Shown: positions 9,805 through 19,280, counted from the first letter of the stretch. The stretch is DNA of 64,000 nucleotides from Paenirhizobium naphthalenivorans (GCF_007992095.1 NZ_BJZP01000022.1:1-64000), one strand, 5' to 3'. Numbers and translations are program-made. Notes: generated from the sequence alone by a model not told the origin.

Positions 9805-9846
9805 ATGCTACTCGACGTGTCGCCGGGATGTTTTGACACATGTCAA
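9805..9846 (-). promoter_or_regulatory. FNR/FixK-type box and -10 element before arcD
   Basis: TTGACACATGTCAA at 9833-9846 is a perfect TTGA-N6-TCAA palindrome, the binding site of FNR, FnrN and FixK regulators. On the minus strand TAGCAT at 9810-9805 is a 4/6 match to a -10 box. If transcription starts at about 9798, the palindrome is centred at -41.5, the classic class II activation position. The arc operon is thus probably induced when oxygen is low. The leader to the arcD ATG is about 90 nt. Confidence 0.8.
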
Positions 9847-10225
9847 ACTCGCCAAAAAGTCCTTGGGTGAAACGTAGGCTCTCACCAGATGCCGATTTCC
9901 AGAGATACAGCCCGGCGGTCTGGAGCGGCGAGAAGAAGTCTTCGCCATCAACCTGCTGGTCATGACCAGGCCGCGCCTCTATGTTCGGGACGATCATCTG
10001 GCGGCGTGGAAATGGGACACTGCGGCGGTTCCGTCTATTGGCCCAATCCCGACTATGCCAAGCGGGCGCAATACATCGCCCAGTCGATCGACGAAAAGCG
10101 ATCCTGAAAACAAAGGGCGGTACTTATCTTCTACCGGGGGAATTCGGCTTTCCAGGGTGGGATCCATCATGACCACGGCCAGAGAGCCTGAGTGGAATAT
10201 CCAGACCAGACCGCCTTGCCCCGCT
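9847..10225. other. Unassigned stretch between the arc promoter and ocd
   Basis: The plus strand has a short open frame at 9889-10107 whose last part (YWPNPDYAKRAQYIAQSIDE, then a stop) reads like the end of a real protein. The first part does not, so it may be the tail of a broken gene. I do not recognise the family. Nothing else coding-like or structural was seen. Confidence 0.3.
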
Positions 10226-11275
10226 TTACTTCGCCCGCTGAAGCATGCCGAACAGGTCGCGCGGATCGTCGGGGTCCGCGATGATGTCCAGTTCCTGATA
10301 GAGCCCGGTCGCGTCGAGCTTGCTGCGGACATATCGAAGCGCGGAAAAGTCCTCAATGGCGAAGCCAACGCTGTCGAACAGGGTGATCTGGCTGTTGTCG
10401 CGGCGGCCTTCGGCCTGCCCGGTCAGGACCTGCCAGAACTCCGTTACGGGGTAGTCGGGATCCATCTGCTGGATCTCGCCTTCGATACGGGTCTGCGGCG
10501 GATATTCGACGAAGGTGTCGGCGCGCTTGAGAATATCCCGGTGCAGTTCGGTCTTACCTGGGCAGTCGCCGCCGATGGCGTTGATATGGACGCCGGCGCC
10601 GATCATGTTGTCGGTCAGGATCGTGGCAAGCTGCTTGTCTGCGGTGCAGGTGGTGATGATCTGGGCGCCTTCGGTCGCGGCTTGGGACGAGGTGCAACTG
10701 GTGACCGTCAGTCCTTTTCCGGCAAGGTTCCGCGCGGCTTTGGCGGTCGCCAGCGGATCGATGTCAAAGAGCCGGACATGGTCGATGCCGCAGACGGCCT
10801 TCATGGCGAGCGCCTGGAACTCGGCTTGGGCGCCGTTGCCGATCATCGCCATGGTTCGGGCGCCCTTCGGCGCCAGCCTGCGGGCAACCATGGCCGAAGT
10901 GGCGGCGGTTCGAAGCGCCGTCAAAAGCGTCATTTCCGTCAGCAGCACTGGATAACCGGTCGAGACTTCCGCCAGAAGGCCGAGGGCGGTGACGGTCTGC
11001 AAACCTTGCGCCATGTTCTTTGGATGGCCGTTCACATATTTGAAGCTGTAGATTTCGCCGTCCGAAGTCGGCATCAGTTCGATCACCCCTTCGCGTGAAT
11101 GGGAGGCGACCCGCGGTGTCTTGTCGAACCGCTCCCAGCGGAGGAAGTCGGCCTCGATGAAGTCGGCCAGTTCCGCCAACATGGTTTCGATGCCGATGTG
11201 ATGAACTAGGCGCATCATGTTTTCGACGCTGACGAAAGGGACGAGCGCTTTTTCTGACGGCAAGCTTGATGACAT
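10226..11275 (-). CDS. ocd: Ornithine cyclodeaminase
   Basis: The 349-residue protein belongs to the ornithine cyclodeaminase/mu-crystallin family. It has the NAD-binding motif MAMIGNGAQAEFQALA in the middle, the substrate-side KYVNGHP near residue 70 and GGDCPGKTELH, with D as expected for a true cyclodeaminase. It converts L-ornithine to L-proline and ammonia. I chose the second Met (ATG at 11273-11275) because AGGAGA lies 7-8 nt before it, while the ATG nine codons upstream has no clear site. It points the same way as the arc operon and could use the ornithine that ArcB releases, but it is not part of that transcript. Confidence 0.88.
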   Translation of the reverse strand: MSSSLPSEKALVPFVSVENMMRLVHHIGIETMLAELADFIEADFLRWERFDKTPRVASHSREGVIELMPTSDGEIYSFKYVNGHPKNMAQGLQTVTALGLLAEVSTGYPVLLTEMTLLTALRTAATSAMVARRLAPKGARTMAMIGNGAQAEFQALAMKAVCGIDHVRLFDIDPLATAKAARNLAGKGLTVTSCTSSQAATEGAQIITTCTADKQLATILTDNMIGAGVHINAIGGDCPGKTELHRDILKRADTFVEYPPQTRIEGEIQQMDPDYPVTEFWQVLTGQAEGRRDNSQITLFDSVGFAIEDFSALRYVRSKLDATGLYQELDIIADPDDPRDLFGMLQRAK

Positions 11276-11546
11276 CGTGAACTTCTCCTGCGCGAACTGC
11301 ATTCCAAGAGGCTATCGATCGATGTTGTTGGCCGAAAGCGCAATTATGTGCTATTTTTGCTATGGTATTGATCAATTTGGTCAAGTGTAATGTGCACATT
11401 TTATATCGGCACGATCGGCAGTGATCGTTGTAGAATACGCAACAGACGAACGGGGCCGACGGATGGGTATCAATGGTTCGGCTTCACCGTTCGGATCAGG
11501 CTGCGGTTGGTGGTATTATCTCCTTCCAAATCCTGTATGAAACGGC
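11276..11546. other. Intergenic stretch upstream of ocd
   Basis: No convincing gene. The part next to ocd is AT-richer than its surroundings and probably holds the ocd promoter. It includes TTGATCAA near 11368 and TGGTCAAG near 11378, but no clear known operator. Confidence 0.4.
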
Positions 11547-11579
11547 CTGCTGTCGCCCGTCGCGTTCGAGCGACAGCAG
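11547..11579 (-). terminator. Hairpin downstream of the guanidine operon
   Basis: CTGCTGTCGC at 11547-11556 pairs perfectly with GCGACAGCAG at 11570-11579, a 10-bp stem with a 13-nt loop. It lies about 40 bp past the stop of allophanate hydrolase on the minus strand. Only a short T run follows (GTTT), so termination may be partial. Confidence 0.6.
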
Positions 11580-11620
11580 AAACCGTAAGCCGAAGGCCTT
11601 TATGAATACCGCGGCCGTTG

Positions 11621-13435
11621 TCAGGCGTTTGCCGTCTTCTCCTTCATATAAGCCCGCCAGCCGCCGAGTTCGGTGATCTCGCGGGCGCCGGTAATCGCGT
11701 GGCCCTCGCAGAGAAAGCCCGAGACCTGGCTGCCATCGTCAAGCGTGACCTTGCCGATGCCAAGGGGGGCCGGAATGTTCTGCACGAAGCGCCCGAATGC
11801 TGCCGGTGTCACCTTCCAGACTTCAACTTCAAGGCCCTTGCCGGCGAAACCTGGTTCGCGGATGAGGCCCGGCTTGGGCGGCGTGGTGTCGGGCAGGACG
11901 TAGAGGCGGTAATCCGGCGCGGTTCGGCAGGTCTTGACGAGCTTGCCGCCCGGCCCGGTGAGTTCATGATTGAGCGGCATGCCGGTCAAGTGCGCGCCGA
12001 CAACCACGATCGGCACAAAACCGTCGTCCAAGGCCTGCACACGGCTTGCTCCAGGAATGGCCGCCGTCTTGTCCTTGCCCATGCCTGCGGCGAGCGTGCG
12101 GTGCATGGCATCGGCGAAGGGAGCAAGCGCATCGTCGGAAAAGGCGGGACCGAACAGCGTGATGCCGGCGGGCAGATGCCCCTTGCCGTCGAAGCCGGCG
12201 GGTACGGCGATCGCCGCATAGCCGAACAGATTGGCGAAATTGGTATAGCGGCCGAAGTGACCGTTCCTGGCGATGGGATCGGCCAGCATCTCTTCTACGG
12301 TATAGGTGGTCGGCGAGGTCGGCAGCATCAGCACGTCGACCGTTTCCCAGGTGGCCAATGTGATCTGCCGCAGGGCTTCCAGCTTGTAGCGACCTTCAAA
12401 GGCGTCGACGGCGTTGTAGGTGCGGGCGCCTTCGATAATGGTCCTGACTGTCGGATCGAAGTCCTCCGCATTGGTGGCGATAAAATCCTTCACCGCCGCC
12501 AGCCGCTCGGCCACCCAGGGGCCGTTATAGAGCAGTTCGGCGGCCTGGCGGAATGGCGCGTAGTCGAACGGCACGATGGTCGCGCCGAGCGACTTCGCCC
12601 GCTCGATCGCGGCATCGTAGAGGACTTCCACGTCCTTGTTGCCATGGAATTCGCGCTCTGCGTCGTCCAGCACGCCGATCCTGAGCCCGGAGGCTGGGAG
12701 GGCGACCGGTTCTGCCTTGCGCGAAAAGGGGTCGGCCGCGTCATATCCGTCCATTACCTTGCGGATCGACAATCCGTCACCAACAGTTGCGGCAAAAACC
12801 GTGACCACATCGACGCTACGGCAGGCCGGCACGACGCCGGTATTCGGCACCAGCCCCGGCGTCGGCTTGATGCCGACCAGATTGTTGAAGGCCGCAGGCA
12901 CCCGGCCCGAGCCGGCCGTATCGGTGCCAAGCGCGAAGCTTGCCAGACCGGAGGCAACGGCCACGGCCGAGCCGGAACTCGAGCCGCCGGAGACATAAGC
13001 CGGATCGAAGACCGAGCGCGACGCGCCATAGGGAGAGCGGGTGCCGTTGAGGCCGGTGGCGAACTGATCGAGGTTGGTCTTGCCGATGACGATGGCGCCT
13101 GCCGCCTTCAGCCGGGCAATGACCGTTGCGTCCTCCTTCGGTTCATAGGCATAGGCCGGACAGCCGGCGGTGGTCGGTAACCCGGCGACATCGATATTGT
13201 CTTTCGCCGCGAAGGGCACACCCCAGAGCGGCAGGCTGTTGGGCTCGGATGCGCGCTGCATCAGGGCGATCGCGGCGGCGCGCAGGTCGTCGTCCGGGGT
13301 GGGTGTGATGAAAATCGCCGGATCGCTGGACGCCTTGCGCCGGGCGATGATCTCCTCGACGAGTGCGAGCGGTGTCAATCCGTCGGCATAGGCCACCTTC
13401 AGCGAGGCGAGATCGAGCATGAGGGGAAGCATCAT
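11621..13435 (-). CDS. atzF: Allophanate hydrolase
   Basis: The 604-residue protein has an N-terminal amidase-signature domain with the Lys-Ser-Ser triad: K78 in AAKDNIDV, the serine cluster GGSSSGSA at 150-157 and S176 in DTAGSGRVP. The last 150 residues are the extra C-terminal domain of allophanate hydrolases. It splits allophanate into two ammonia and two CO2. Its start overlaps the carboxylase stop by 4 bp. In this riboswitch-controlled operon it should be the last step of guanidine breakdown. Confidence 0.93.
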   Translation of the reverse strand: MMLPLMLDLASLKVAYADGLTPLALVEEIIARRKASSDPAIFITPTPDDDLRAAAIALMQRASEPNSLPLWGVPFAAKDNIDVAGLPTTAGCPAYAYEPKEDATVIARLKAAGAIVIGKTNLDQFATGLNGTRSPYGASRSVFDPAYVSGGSSSGSAVAVASGLASFALGTDTAGSGRVPAAFNNLVGIKPTPGLVPNTGVVPACRSVDVVTVFAATVGDGLSIRKVMDGYDAADPFSRKAEPVALPASGLRIGVLDDAEREFHGNKDVEVLYDAAIERAKSLGATIVPFDYAPFRQAAELLYNGPWVAERLAAVKDFIATNAEDFDPTVRTIIEGARTYNAVDAFEGRYKLEALRQITLATWETVDVLMLPTSPTTYTVEEMLADPIARNGHFGRYTNFANLFGYAAIAVPAGFDGKGHLPAGITLFGPAFSDDALAPFADAMHRTLAAGMGKDKTAAIPGASRVQALDDGFVPIVVVGAHLTGMPLNHELTGPGGKLVKTCRTAPDYRLYVLPDTTPPKPGLIREPGFAGKGLEVEVWKVTPAAFGRFVQNIPAPLGIGKVTLDDGSQVSGFLCEGHAITGAREITELGGWRAYMKEKTANA

Positions 13436-16400
13436 AGGTCCTCCAGTATGGCGATGACATCGCCTGCTTTGACTGTGCGCCCAGGGCCTGCGCGCAAATC
13501 TCGCACACGCCCGGCGGCATGGGTGGTCACGGTGATTTCCATTTTCATGGATTCGATGATGGCGAGTGTTTCGCCTGCGGCAAGCGTCTGGCCGGGTTCG
13601 ACCAGCAGTTTCCAGATATTGCCGGGAACAGCGCTTTCGATGCCGAAGCAGCCGGCCGGAACATCCCCAGCAAGATCGGCGACACCGGCATCCGTTCCGA
13701 CGAAGCTGTCCAGTCCCTCGTCCTTCCAGCGTTGCCGCTCCGCCTCGAAGGCGGATTGCTGATTGGCCTTGAAGGCGCCGATCAGAGCCGCATTGGCGGT
13801 GATCTCTGCTTCATAGTCGGCGTAGGAGAATTCTGTTTCCTCGATGGTGACCGGATAGCCGCCATGCGGGAAAGCGGCGCGGGCCTCGGTAAGCTCGTCA
13901 TGGCTGACGGGGAAGAAGCGCACCTGGTCGAAGAAATTGAGCAGCCACGGCTTTCCTTCGGCAAACGCATCGGTCTTGCGCCAGGTGTTCCACACCTGGA
14001 TCGTTCGACCGAACAGCTGATAGCCGCCGGGGCCTTCCATTCCGTAGATGCACATATAGGCGCCGCCGATACCGACGGCGTTTTCCGGTGTCCAGGTGCG
14101 GGCCGGGTTGTACTTGGTGGTCACCAGCCGGTGGCGCGGGTCGAGCGGGGTTGCGACCGGTGCTCCCAGATAGACGTCGCCCAGCCCCATCACCAGATAG
14201 GACGCGTTGAAGATTGTGTCCTTCACCGCCTGCTCGTCCGGCAATCCGTTGATTCGGCGAATGAACTCAATATTGGACGGGCACCAGGGGGCATTAGGCC
14301 GCACCAGTTCCTGATACTTGCGCATCGCCAGTTCCGCCTCCGGGTCATTCCAGGAGAGCGGTAGATGGACGGTGCGGCTCGGCACCTTAACGGCCTGGGC
14401 CGGCGGCAAGCTGCGCTCTATCTCCGCCAGAAGACCGAGAAGCCGCATGCGGGTGAGGGCCGCACCGTCATAGTGGATCTGTAAGGAGCGTATACCGGGG
14501 GTGAGGTCGATCAGTCCTGGAACGCGGGCTTCCTGCACTGCCTGCATCAGCAGATGGACACGCAGGCGCAGCCCGATGTCGAGCGCCATCGGCCCATATT
14601 CGACGAGCAGGTTATCATCGCCCTGGCGGCGATAGACCACCGGCACCGGCCCCGTATCGCTGCTGCCGATGATCGCCGATCCGGCGATCTCCGCGATATG
14701 TTTCACCACTGGTCCGGCGACGGGGTCGCCGGCGCGCTTGAGCGGATGGAAGCGGATCGTGTCTCCCGGCTTGAACTGGCCCATCTTCCACTGCTCGTCA
14801 CGGGCGATCACGGCCGGGCAGACGAAGCCGCCGAGGCTTGGGCCATCGGGACCGAGAATGATCGGCATGTCGCCGGTAAAGTCGATCGCGCCGATGGCAT
14901 AGGCGTTGTCGTGCAGGTTGGAGGGATGAAGGCCCGCCTCGCCGCCGTCGGTTCGGGCCCATTTCGGCGCCGGGCCGATCAGCCGCACGCCGGTTCGGGC
15001 GCTGTTGAAATGCACCTCATAGCGCGTGGAGAACAGCGTCTCGATGTCGTCCTCAAGGAAGAAGTCGGGGGCGCCGTGTGGGCCGTAGACGACGCCGACC
15101 TCCCAGATCCGGGTGAGCGGCGCCGGTTCCGTTGCCGGCTTGGCGACCGGTTGGGCCGTGCGGGCAAGACGGAGCACGTGGCCGGCGCGTAGCGTGCCGG
15201 TGGCATTGCCGCCGAACTGGCCAAGGCCGAATGTGGCACGCGAACCGAGCACCACGGGCGCGGCAAGGCCGCCGGCGACGGCGAGGTAGGCGCGTTGTCC
15301 CGGCCCGGAAATGGCACCGATCGTCAGCGTCTGGCCGGCGCTGATCGCTATTGCCGTGTCGTGGGGCACCGGCTCGTCGTCAAGCCGCATCGGCATGACG
15401 GCGCCAGCCAGCGCCACGCGGCTGTCGGCGAAGAATTTCAGCACCGGGCCGGACACGGTCAGTTCCAGCGCCGCCGTTTCGTCGGCATTGCCGACCAGCC
15501 GGTTGGCGTGGCGGAAGGAACGCTCGTCCATCGGCCCGCTCGGCGGCACCCCGACATGCCAGAGCCCGATGCGACCGGGCAGTTCCTGCAAACTGGACTG
15601 GGCGCCGGGCGCGATCACCTCGATGACGTCTGGAATGAAGGAAAATTCGCGCAGAGCGGTCGTCGCTACGCCGCCGCTGGCCAGAAGCTCGGACGCGGCA
15701 ATCGCTTTCAGATATTCTAGATTGGTCTCGATGCCGGAAAGCGATGTGGCCGAGAGGGCCGATTGCAGCGCCGCGATCGCTGCCGGCCGATCCTTGCCCG
15801 TCACGATCACCTTGGCCAGCATGGGATCATAATAGGGCGTGACTTCGGTGCCGGTTTCGATCCAGCCGTCGATCCTTGCACCGGCGGGAAAAACGACTTC
15901 CGTCAGCAGGCCGGCGCTCGGGCGGAAATCGGCATGTGGCATTTCCGCATAGACGCGCGCCTCGATCGCCGCGCCCTTCGGCTTGAGATCGGCGGCTCTC
16001 GTAAGCACATCCTCGCCGGCCGCCTGGCGTATCATCCATTCGACGAGATCGATGCCGAAGACAGCTTCCGTCACGGGGTGCTCTACCTGGAGCCGGGTAT
16101 TGACCTCAAGGAAATAGAATTCCTCGCGAGCCGGATCGTAGATGAACTCGACGGTGCCGGCGGAGGCATAGCCGACCGATTGCCCGAGCGAGACGGCGGC
16201 CGCATGCAGGCGGGCGCGGACCGCATCAGACAGGCCGGGAGCCGGGGTTTCCTCGATGACTTTCTGGTTGCGCCGTTGCAGTGAGCAGTCCCGCTCGCCA
16301 AGCGCGATCACGCGACCCTCGCCATCGCCGAAGATCTGCACCTCGACATGGCGGGCCTTGGCGACGAAACGTTCGAGATAGACGCGGGCGTCGCCGAAGC

Positions 16401-16968
16401 TCGCGCGCGCCGTCCGTTGCACGCTTTCGAAGGCGGCCTTCAGGCTTTCTGCATCCTGGCAAAGCTGCATGCCGATGCCACCGCCGCCAGCAGTGCTCTT
16501 CAGCATCACCGGATAGCCGATGATCTGCGCTGCCGTGAGCGCTTCGTCGGCATTCCCCAACAGATCGCTGCCGGGCAAGAGCGGTACGCCGCTTGCTTTG
16601 GCGAGTTCGCGGGCACGATGCTTTAACCCGAAGGCCGACAGGTGTTCCGGGCGCGGGCCGATGAAGGTGATGCCTTCGGCGGCCAGTTGTTCGGCAAAAG
16701 CAATGTTTTCCGACAGGAAGCCGTAACCCGGATGGACCGCCTCGGCGCCGGTCTCCTTGCAGGCGGCGATGACGGCCTCGACATTCAGATAGCTTTCGGC
16801 CGCCGGCGCCGGGCCGACGCGCACGGCTTCATCGGCCATCAGGACGGCCTTCGAGAAGCGGTCGGCATCAGAATAGACGGCGACCGAGGCGATCCCCATC
16901 CGGTTCAACGTCTTTATGACCCGGACGGCGATCTCGCCCCGGTTTGCGATGAGAACTTTCTTGAACAT
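13432..16968 (-). CDS. Biotin-dependent guanidine/urea carboxylase
   Basis: The 1178-residue protein begins MFKKVLIANRGEIAVR, the start of a biotin carboxylase domain (about 1-450, with the ATP-grasp loop GGGGIGMQLC). A KipI/KipA-like carboxyltransferase region follows (about 480-1080), then a biotinyl domain with ESMKM (biotinylated K1142). Length and order fit the urea carboxylase family. Homologues behind guanidine-I riboswitches and next to DUF1989 genes have been shown to carboxylate guanidine, so guanidine carboxylase is the better name, but telling guanidine from urea needs an active-site alignment. The ATG at 16966-16968 lies one base after the DUF1989 stop. An in-frame extension upstream is inside that gene. 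Confidence 0.92.
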   Translation of the reverse strand: MFKKVLIANRGEIAVRVIKTLNRMGIASVAVYSDADRFSKAVLMADEAVRVGPAPAAESYLNVEAVIAACKETGAEAVHPGYGFLSENIAFAEQLAAEGITFIGPRPEHLSAFGLKHRARELAKASGVPLLPGSDLLGNADEALTAAQIIGYPVMLKSTAGGGGIGMQLCQDAESLKAAFESVQRTARASFGDARVYLERFVAKARHVEVQIFGDGEGRVIALGERDCSLQRRNQKVIEETPAPGLSDAVRARLHAAAVSLGQSVGYASAGTVEFIYDPAREEFYFLEVNTRLQVEHPVTEAVFGIDLVEWMIRQAAGEDVLTRAADLKPKGAAIEARVYAEMPHADFRPSAGLLTEVVFPAGARIDGWIETGTEVTPYYDPMLAKVIVTGKDRPAAIAALQSALSATSLSGIETNLEYLKAIAASELLASGGVATTALREFSFIPDVIEVIAPGAQSSLQELPGRIGLWHVGVPPSGPMDERSFRHANRLVGNADETAALELTVSGPVLKFFADSRVALAGAVMPMRLDDEPVPHDTAIAISAGQTLTIGAISGPGQRAYLAVAGGLAAPVVLGSRATFGLGQFGGNATGTLRAGHVLRLARTAQPVAKPATEPAPLTRIWEVGVVYGPHGAPDFFLEDDIETLFSTRYEVHFNSARTGVRLIGPAPKWARTDGGEAGLHPSNLHDNAYAIGAIDFTGDMPIILGPDGPSLGGFVCPAVIARDEQWKMGQFKPGDTIRFHPLKRAGDPVAGPVVKHIAEIAGSAIIGSSDTGPVPVVYRRQGDDNLLVEYGPMALDIGLRLRVHLLMQAVQEARVPGLIDLTPGIRSLQIHYDGAALTRMRLLGLLAEIERSLPPAQAVKVPSRTVHLPLSWNDPEAELAMRKYQELVRPNAPWCPSNIEFIRRINGLPDEQAVKDTIFNASYLVMGLGDVYLGAPVATPLDPRHRLVTTKYNPARTWTPENAVGIGGAYMCIYGMEGPGGYQLFGRTIQVWNTWRKTDAFAEGKPWLLNFFDQVRFFPVSHDELTEARAAFPHGGYPVTIEETEFSYADYEAEITANAALIGAFKANQQSAFEAERQRWKDEGLDSFVGTDAGVADLAGDVPAGCFGIESAVPGNIWKLLVEPGQTLAAGETLAIIESMKMEITVTTHAAGRVRDLRAGPGRTVKAGDVIAILEDL

Positions 16969-16969
16969 G

Positions 16970-17620
16970 TCAGTTCTCGCTGTCCCAGACGAGAACCCGG
17001 ATGGGGGTCGGGTCGAAGCCATTGCAGGGATTGTTGACCTGCGGGCAGTTGGAGATGACGCAGAGCACATCCATTTCGGCCACCAGCTCGACATAGTCGC
17101 CGGGGGCGGAAATACCGTCGACGATGGTCATCTCGCCGTTCGGTTTGATTGGCACATTCATGAAGAAATTGATGTTGGGGACGATGTCGCGCTTGCCCAT
17201 GCCGTATTTCGACACTTCCAGCGCGAAGTTGTCGCGGCAGGCATGCAGGTACTTCGTGCCGTGACCGAACCGCACGGTATTGCTCTCGCAGGAGCAGGCG
17301 CCGGCGGACGTATCGTGCCGGCCGCAGCTGTCGGCGGTCATGGTCAGTATGACCCGACCTTCGTTGGAGATGATCTTTGTGCCGGTGCCGATATAGGCGG
17401 CACCCTGCGAGCGCATCGTATCCTGGCTGGAATAGCGCTCGGCGTAGTCGTCGGCGCGGTAGAACAGCGTGTCGATGGCCTGCTGGCCGTAGCTGTCCTC
17501 GATCCGCACGGTCTGGCCCTTGCGGATGATGCCGGACCAGGGCTTTTCTGCCGGAATGCGGTGGTCCTGCACGGCGTTTTCCGGGTTTCGGCTGGTCGAG
17601 GTCTGGATAAAGGTGTTCAT
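16970..17620 (-). CDS. DUF1989 protein, carboxyguanidine deiminase subunit (urea carboxylase-associated protein 2)
   Basis: The 216-residue protein belongs to DUF1989. It has DTLFYRADDYAERYSS near residue 50, SCGRHDTSAGACSCES and HACRDNF with likely metal-binding His and Cys. Two such proteins always flank this carboxylase type, and in guanidine operons they form carboxyguanidine deiminase, which makes allophanate and ammonia. I chose MNTFIQ (ATG at 17618-17620) with GGGGAACGGAACC before it over a Met 15 codons earlier. It follows its paralogue by 16 bp. Confidence 0.88.
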   Translation of the reverse strand: MNTFIQTSTSRNPENAVQDHRIPAEKPWSGIIRKGQTVRIEDSYGQQAIDTLFYRADDYAERYSSQDTMRSQGAAYIGTGTKIISNEGRVILTMTADSCGRHDTSAGACSCESNTVRFGHGTKYLHACRDNFALEVSKYGMGKRDIVPNINFFMNVPIKPNGEMTIVDGISAPGDYVELVAEMDVLCVISNCPQVNNPCNGFDPTPIRVLVWDSEN

Positions 17621-17636
17621 GGTTCCGTTCCCCCTG

Positions 17637-18455
17637 TCAGGCCGTTGCAAAAGCGTTGTTTTCAAAACCGCGAACGGCTTCCGCCGTCGCCGTGCGGCAA
17701 AGGTCGCCGGCTTCCGGCACGACGGCCGCGAGCCGCGTCACGGTCACTGGCTTCGGGGCGCAGACGGGGTTCGGATCAAGTGGGTGCGGGCAGTTTGAAA
17801 AACCGACGGTCATCTCCATCTCGGCCCGCAGGTCGATATAGTCGCCGTCGTTCATGAGCTCTGGGCGCCACTCGAAGCGGCCCTCGCTATCAACGCGAAC
17901 TGGGGCAAAGAGGCTGAGCGCTGCAGGAATATCGCGTCGGTCGAGCCCCAGCTTGGTCGCGAGCAGAATGAGGTTGTCGCGGGTGTTGCGGGTGATCGCA
18001 TCGGGATATTTCGCCGCGTTCGACTGGGTGTTCGAGCCGCCCATCAGGCAGTCATGGGCGGCTGAACTGTCTTCCGTGATCGAGAACATCACGCGCCCCA
18101 TGTCCGAGAAGATGACGCGGCCCTTTCCGAGGCCGGTCGTCCATTGGAGCTTGACCGTATCCGGCAGGTTCAGCCGTTCGCTCGGCTCGGAGGCCTTCCA
18201 GGCAACCATCGCCAGGCTGGAAAAGCCGGCATCCAGGCTGATGCGCAGTGTCTCAAAGGGCTTGACACGGGTCGACCAGTACCAGCCGCCCGGAATGATC
18301 TCGCGGTGGATGATGCTGGCGGCATCGGCAACAGGCGCCGGTAGCGGGCTCTTGCCCGGCAGGGCCGTCGGGGCGAATTCCAGGCCCTTTTTCTGGTGTT
18401 CCTCATAACGCGCCCGGTTGGCGGCGATCTCCTCGGCGGAGCGGCGGATATGCAT
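17637..18455 (-). CDS. DUF1989 protein, carboxyguanidine deiminase subunit (urea amidolyase-associated protein 1)
   Basis: This 272-residue DUF1989 protein is the larger partner. It carries the family motifs GGWYWSTRVKPFETLRI, SAAHDCLMGGSNTQSN and MTVGFSNCPHPLDP. It has the same fold as the next gene, and the pair should act as a heteromer on carboxyguanidine. The gene sits 9 bp after the ABC ATPase stop, within one transcript. If the carboxylase instead used urea, these two proteins would have no clear task, which supports the guanidine assignment. Confidence 0.88.
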   Translation of the reverse strand: MHIRRSAEEIAANRARYEEHQKKGLEFAPTALPGKSPLPAPVADAASIIHREIIPGGWYWSTRVKPFETLRISLDAGFSSLAMVAWKASEPSERLNLPDTVKLQWTTGLGKGRVIFSDMGRVMFSITEDSSAAHDCLMGGSNTQSNAAKYPDAITRNTRDNLILLATKLGLDRRDIPAALSLFAPVRVDSEGRFEWRPELMNDGDYIDLRAEMEMTVGFSNCPHPLDPNPVCAPKPVTVTRLAAVVPEAGDLCRTATAEAVRGFENNAFATA

Positions 18456-18464
18456 GGCAGTCTC

Positions 18465-19280
18465 CTATGGACAATTGACCGGGTCGTCCCGGTGTTTACC
18501 CGAAGAAGCGACCGGGCCGTCCCGGTCTGGGCGAATGAGCGAGGCCTCGCCGGCACGGCGTGGCGGCCAGATGGTGATGTCCTTGCTGATGATGGCGCCG
18601 TAGCGCTCCTTTTCCTCCGGTCGGTCGCGTGGCCGCTCGAAGGCGATGACGCGGGTGGCAAGCGTGAAGGCTTCGCGCATGTCATGGGTCACCATGACCA
18701 CGGTCATCGGGGCCTCGTGCCACAGGCGTTTCATCAACACATGGATTTCAGCACGGATGCCGGGATCGAGTGCGCCGAAGGGTTCGTCGAGCAGCAGCAC
18801 CTTGGGCCGCATGATCAGCGCCTGGGCAAGCGCCAGCCGCTGCTGCATGCCACCCGACAGCTGGGCGGGATATTTGTCCTCGCTGCCGGCAAGCCCGACT
18901 TCGGCGATCAGCGTCCTGGCTTCATCGACCGCCTGACGGCGAGCGGCACCGAAGAGCTTTGCAGTCAGGCGGGAGCCCTGCATCTCCTTGCCGAGCAGGA
19001 CATTGCCAAGCACGGTCAGATGCGGGAATACCGAATAGCGCTGGAAGACGACACCGCGATCCGGACCCGGTTCGTGAGGCAGCGGCTCGCCATCGAGCAG
19101 GATGCTTCCGCGTGTTGGCCGCTCCTGGCCCAGCAGCATGCGTAGAAAAGTGGTCTTGCCGCAGCCGGAAGGGCCGACAAGGGCGACAAAGGCGCGCGGT
19201 TCTATATCGAGCGATATGTTCTCCAGGACGATCTGGTCGCCATATTCCTTCCAGACGTTGTCGATCTTGATCGCGCTCAT
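18465..19280 (-). CDS. ABC transporter ATP-binding protein, nitrate/sulfonate type (guanidine import)
   Basis: The 271-residue ATPase has Walker A GPSGCGKTT, signature LSGGMQQRLALAQ and Walker B LLLDEPFGALD. It belongs to the SsuB/TauB/NrtD class. It should power import through the permease that overlaps it by 4 bp upstream. The ATG at 19278-19280 is preferred because the long in-frame extension runs through the permease gene. The substrate, guanidine or a precursor, is inferred from the riboswitch and the enzymes. Confidence 0.88.
   Translation of the reverse strand: MSAIKIDNVWKEYGDQIVLENISLDIEPRAFVALVGPSGCGKTTFLRMLLGQERPTRGSILLDGEPLPHEPGPDRGVVFQRYSVFPHLTVLGNVLLGKEMQGSRLTAKLFGAARRQAVDEARTLIAEVGLAGSEDKYPAQLSGGMQQRLALAQALIMRPKVLLLDEPFGALDPGIRAEIHVLMKRLWHEAPMTVVMVTHDMREAFTLATRVIAFERPRDRPEEKERYGAIISKDITIWPPRRAGEASLIRPDRDGPVASSGKHRDDPVNCP

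Noticed and set aside
11368..11382. TTGATCAATTTGGTCAA as a second FNR-type box before ocd
   Set aside because: The half sites TTGA and TCAA are not spaced by 6 nt, so it does not fit the family pattern.
11618..13180. Plus-strand open frame of 520 codons opposite allophanate hydrolase
   Set aside because: The amidase triad is on the minus strand. The plus reading is a shadow with odd composition.
14488..14497. GTATAC cores within the carboxylase and binding-protein genes as further operators
   Set aside because: They lie inside coding sequence and lack the flanking TTY and RAA bases of the operator.
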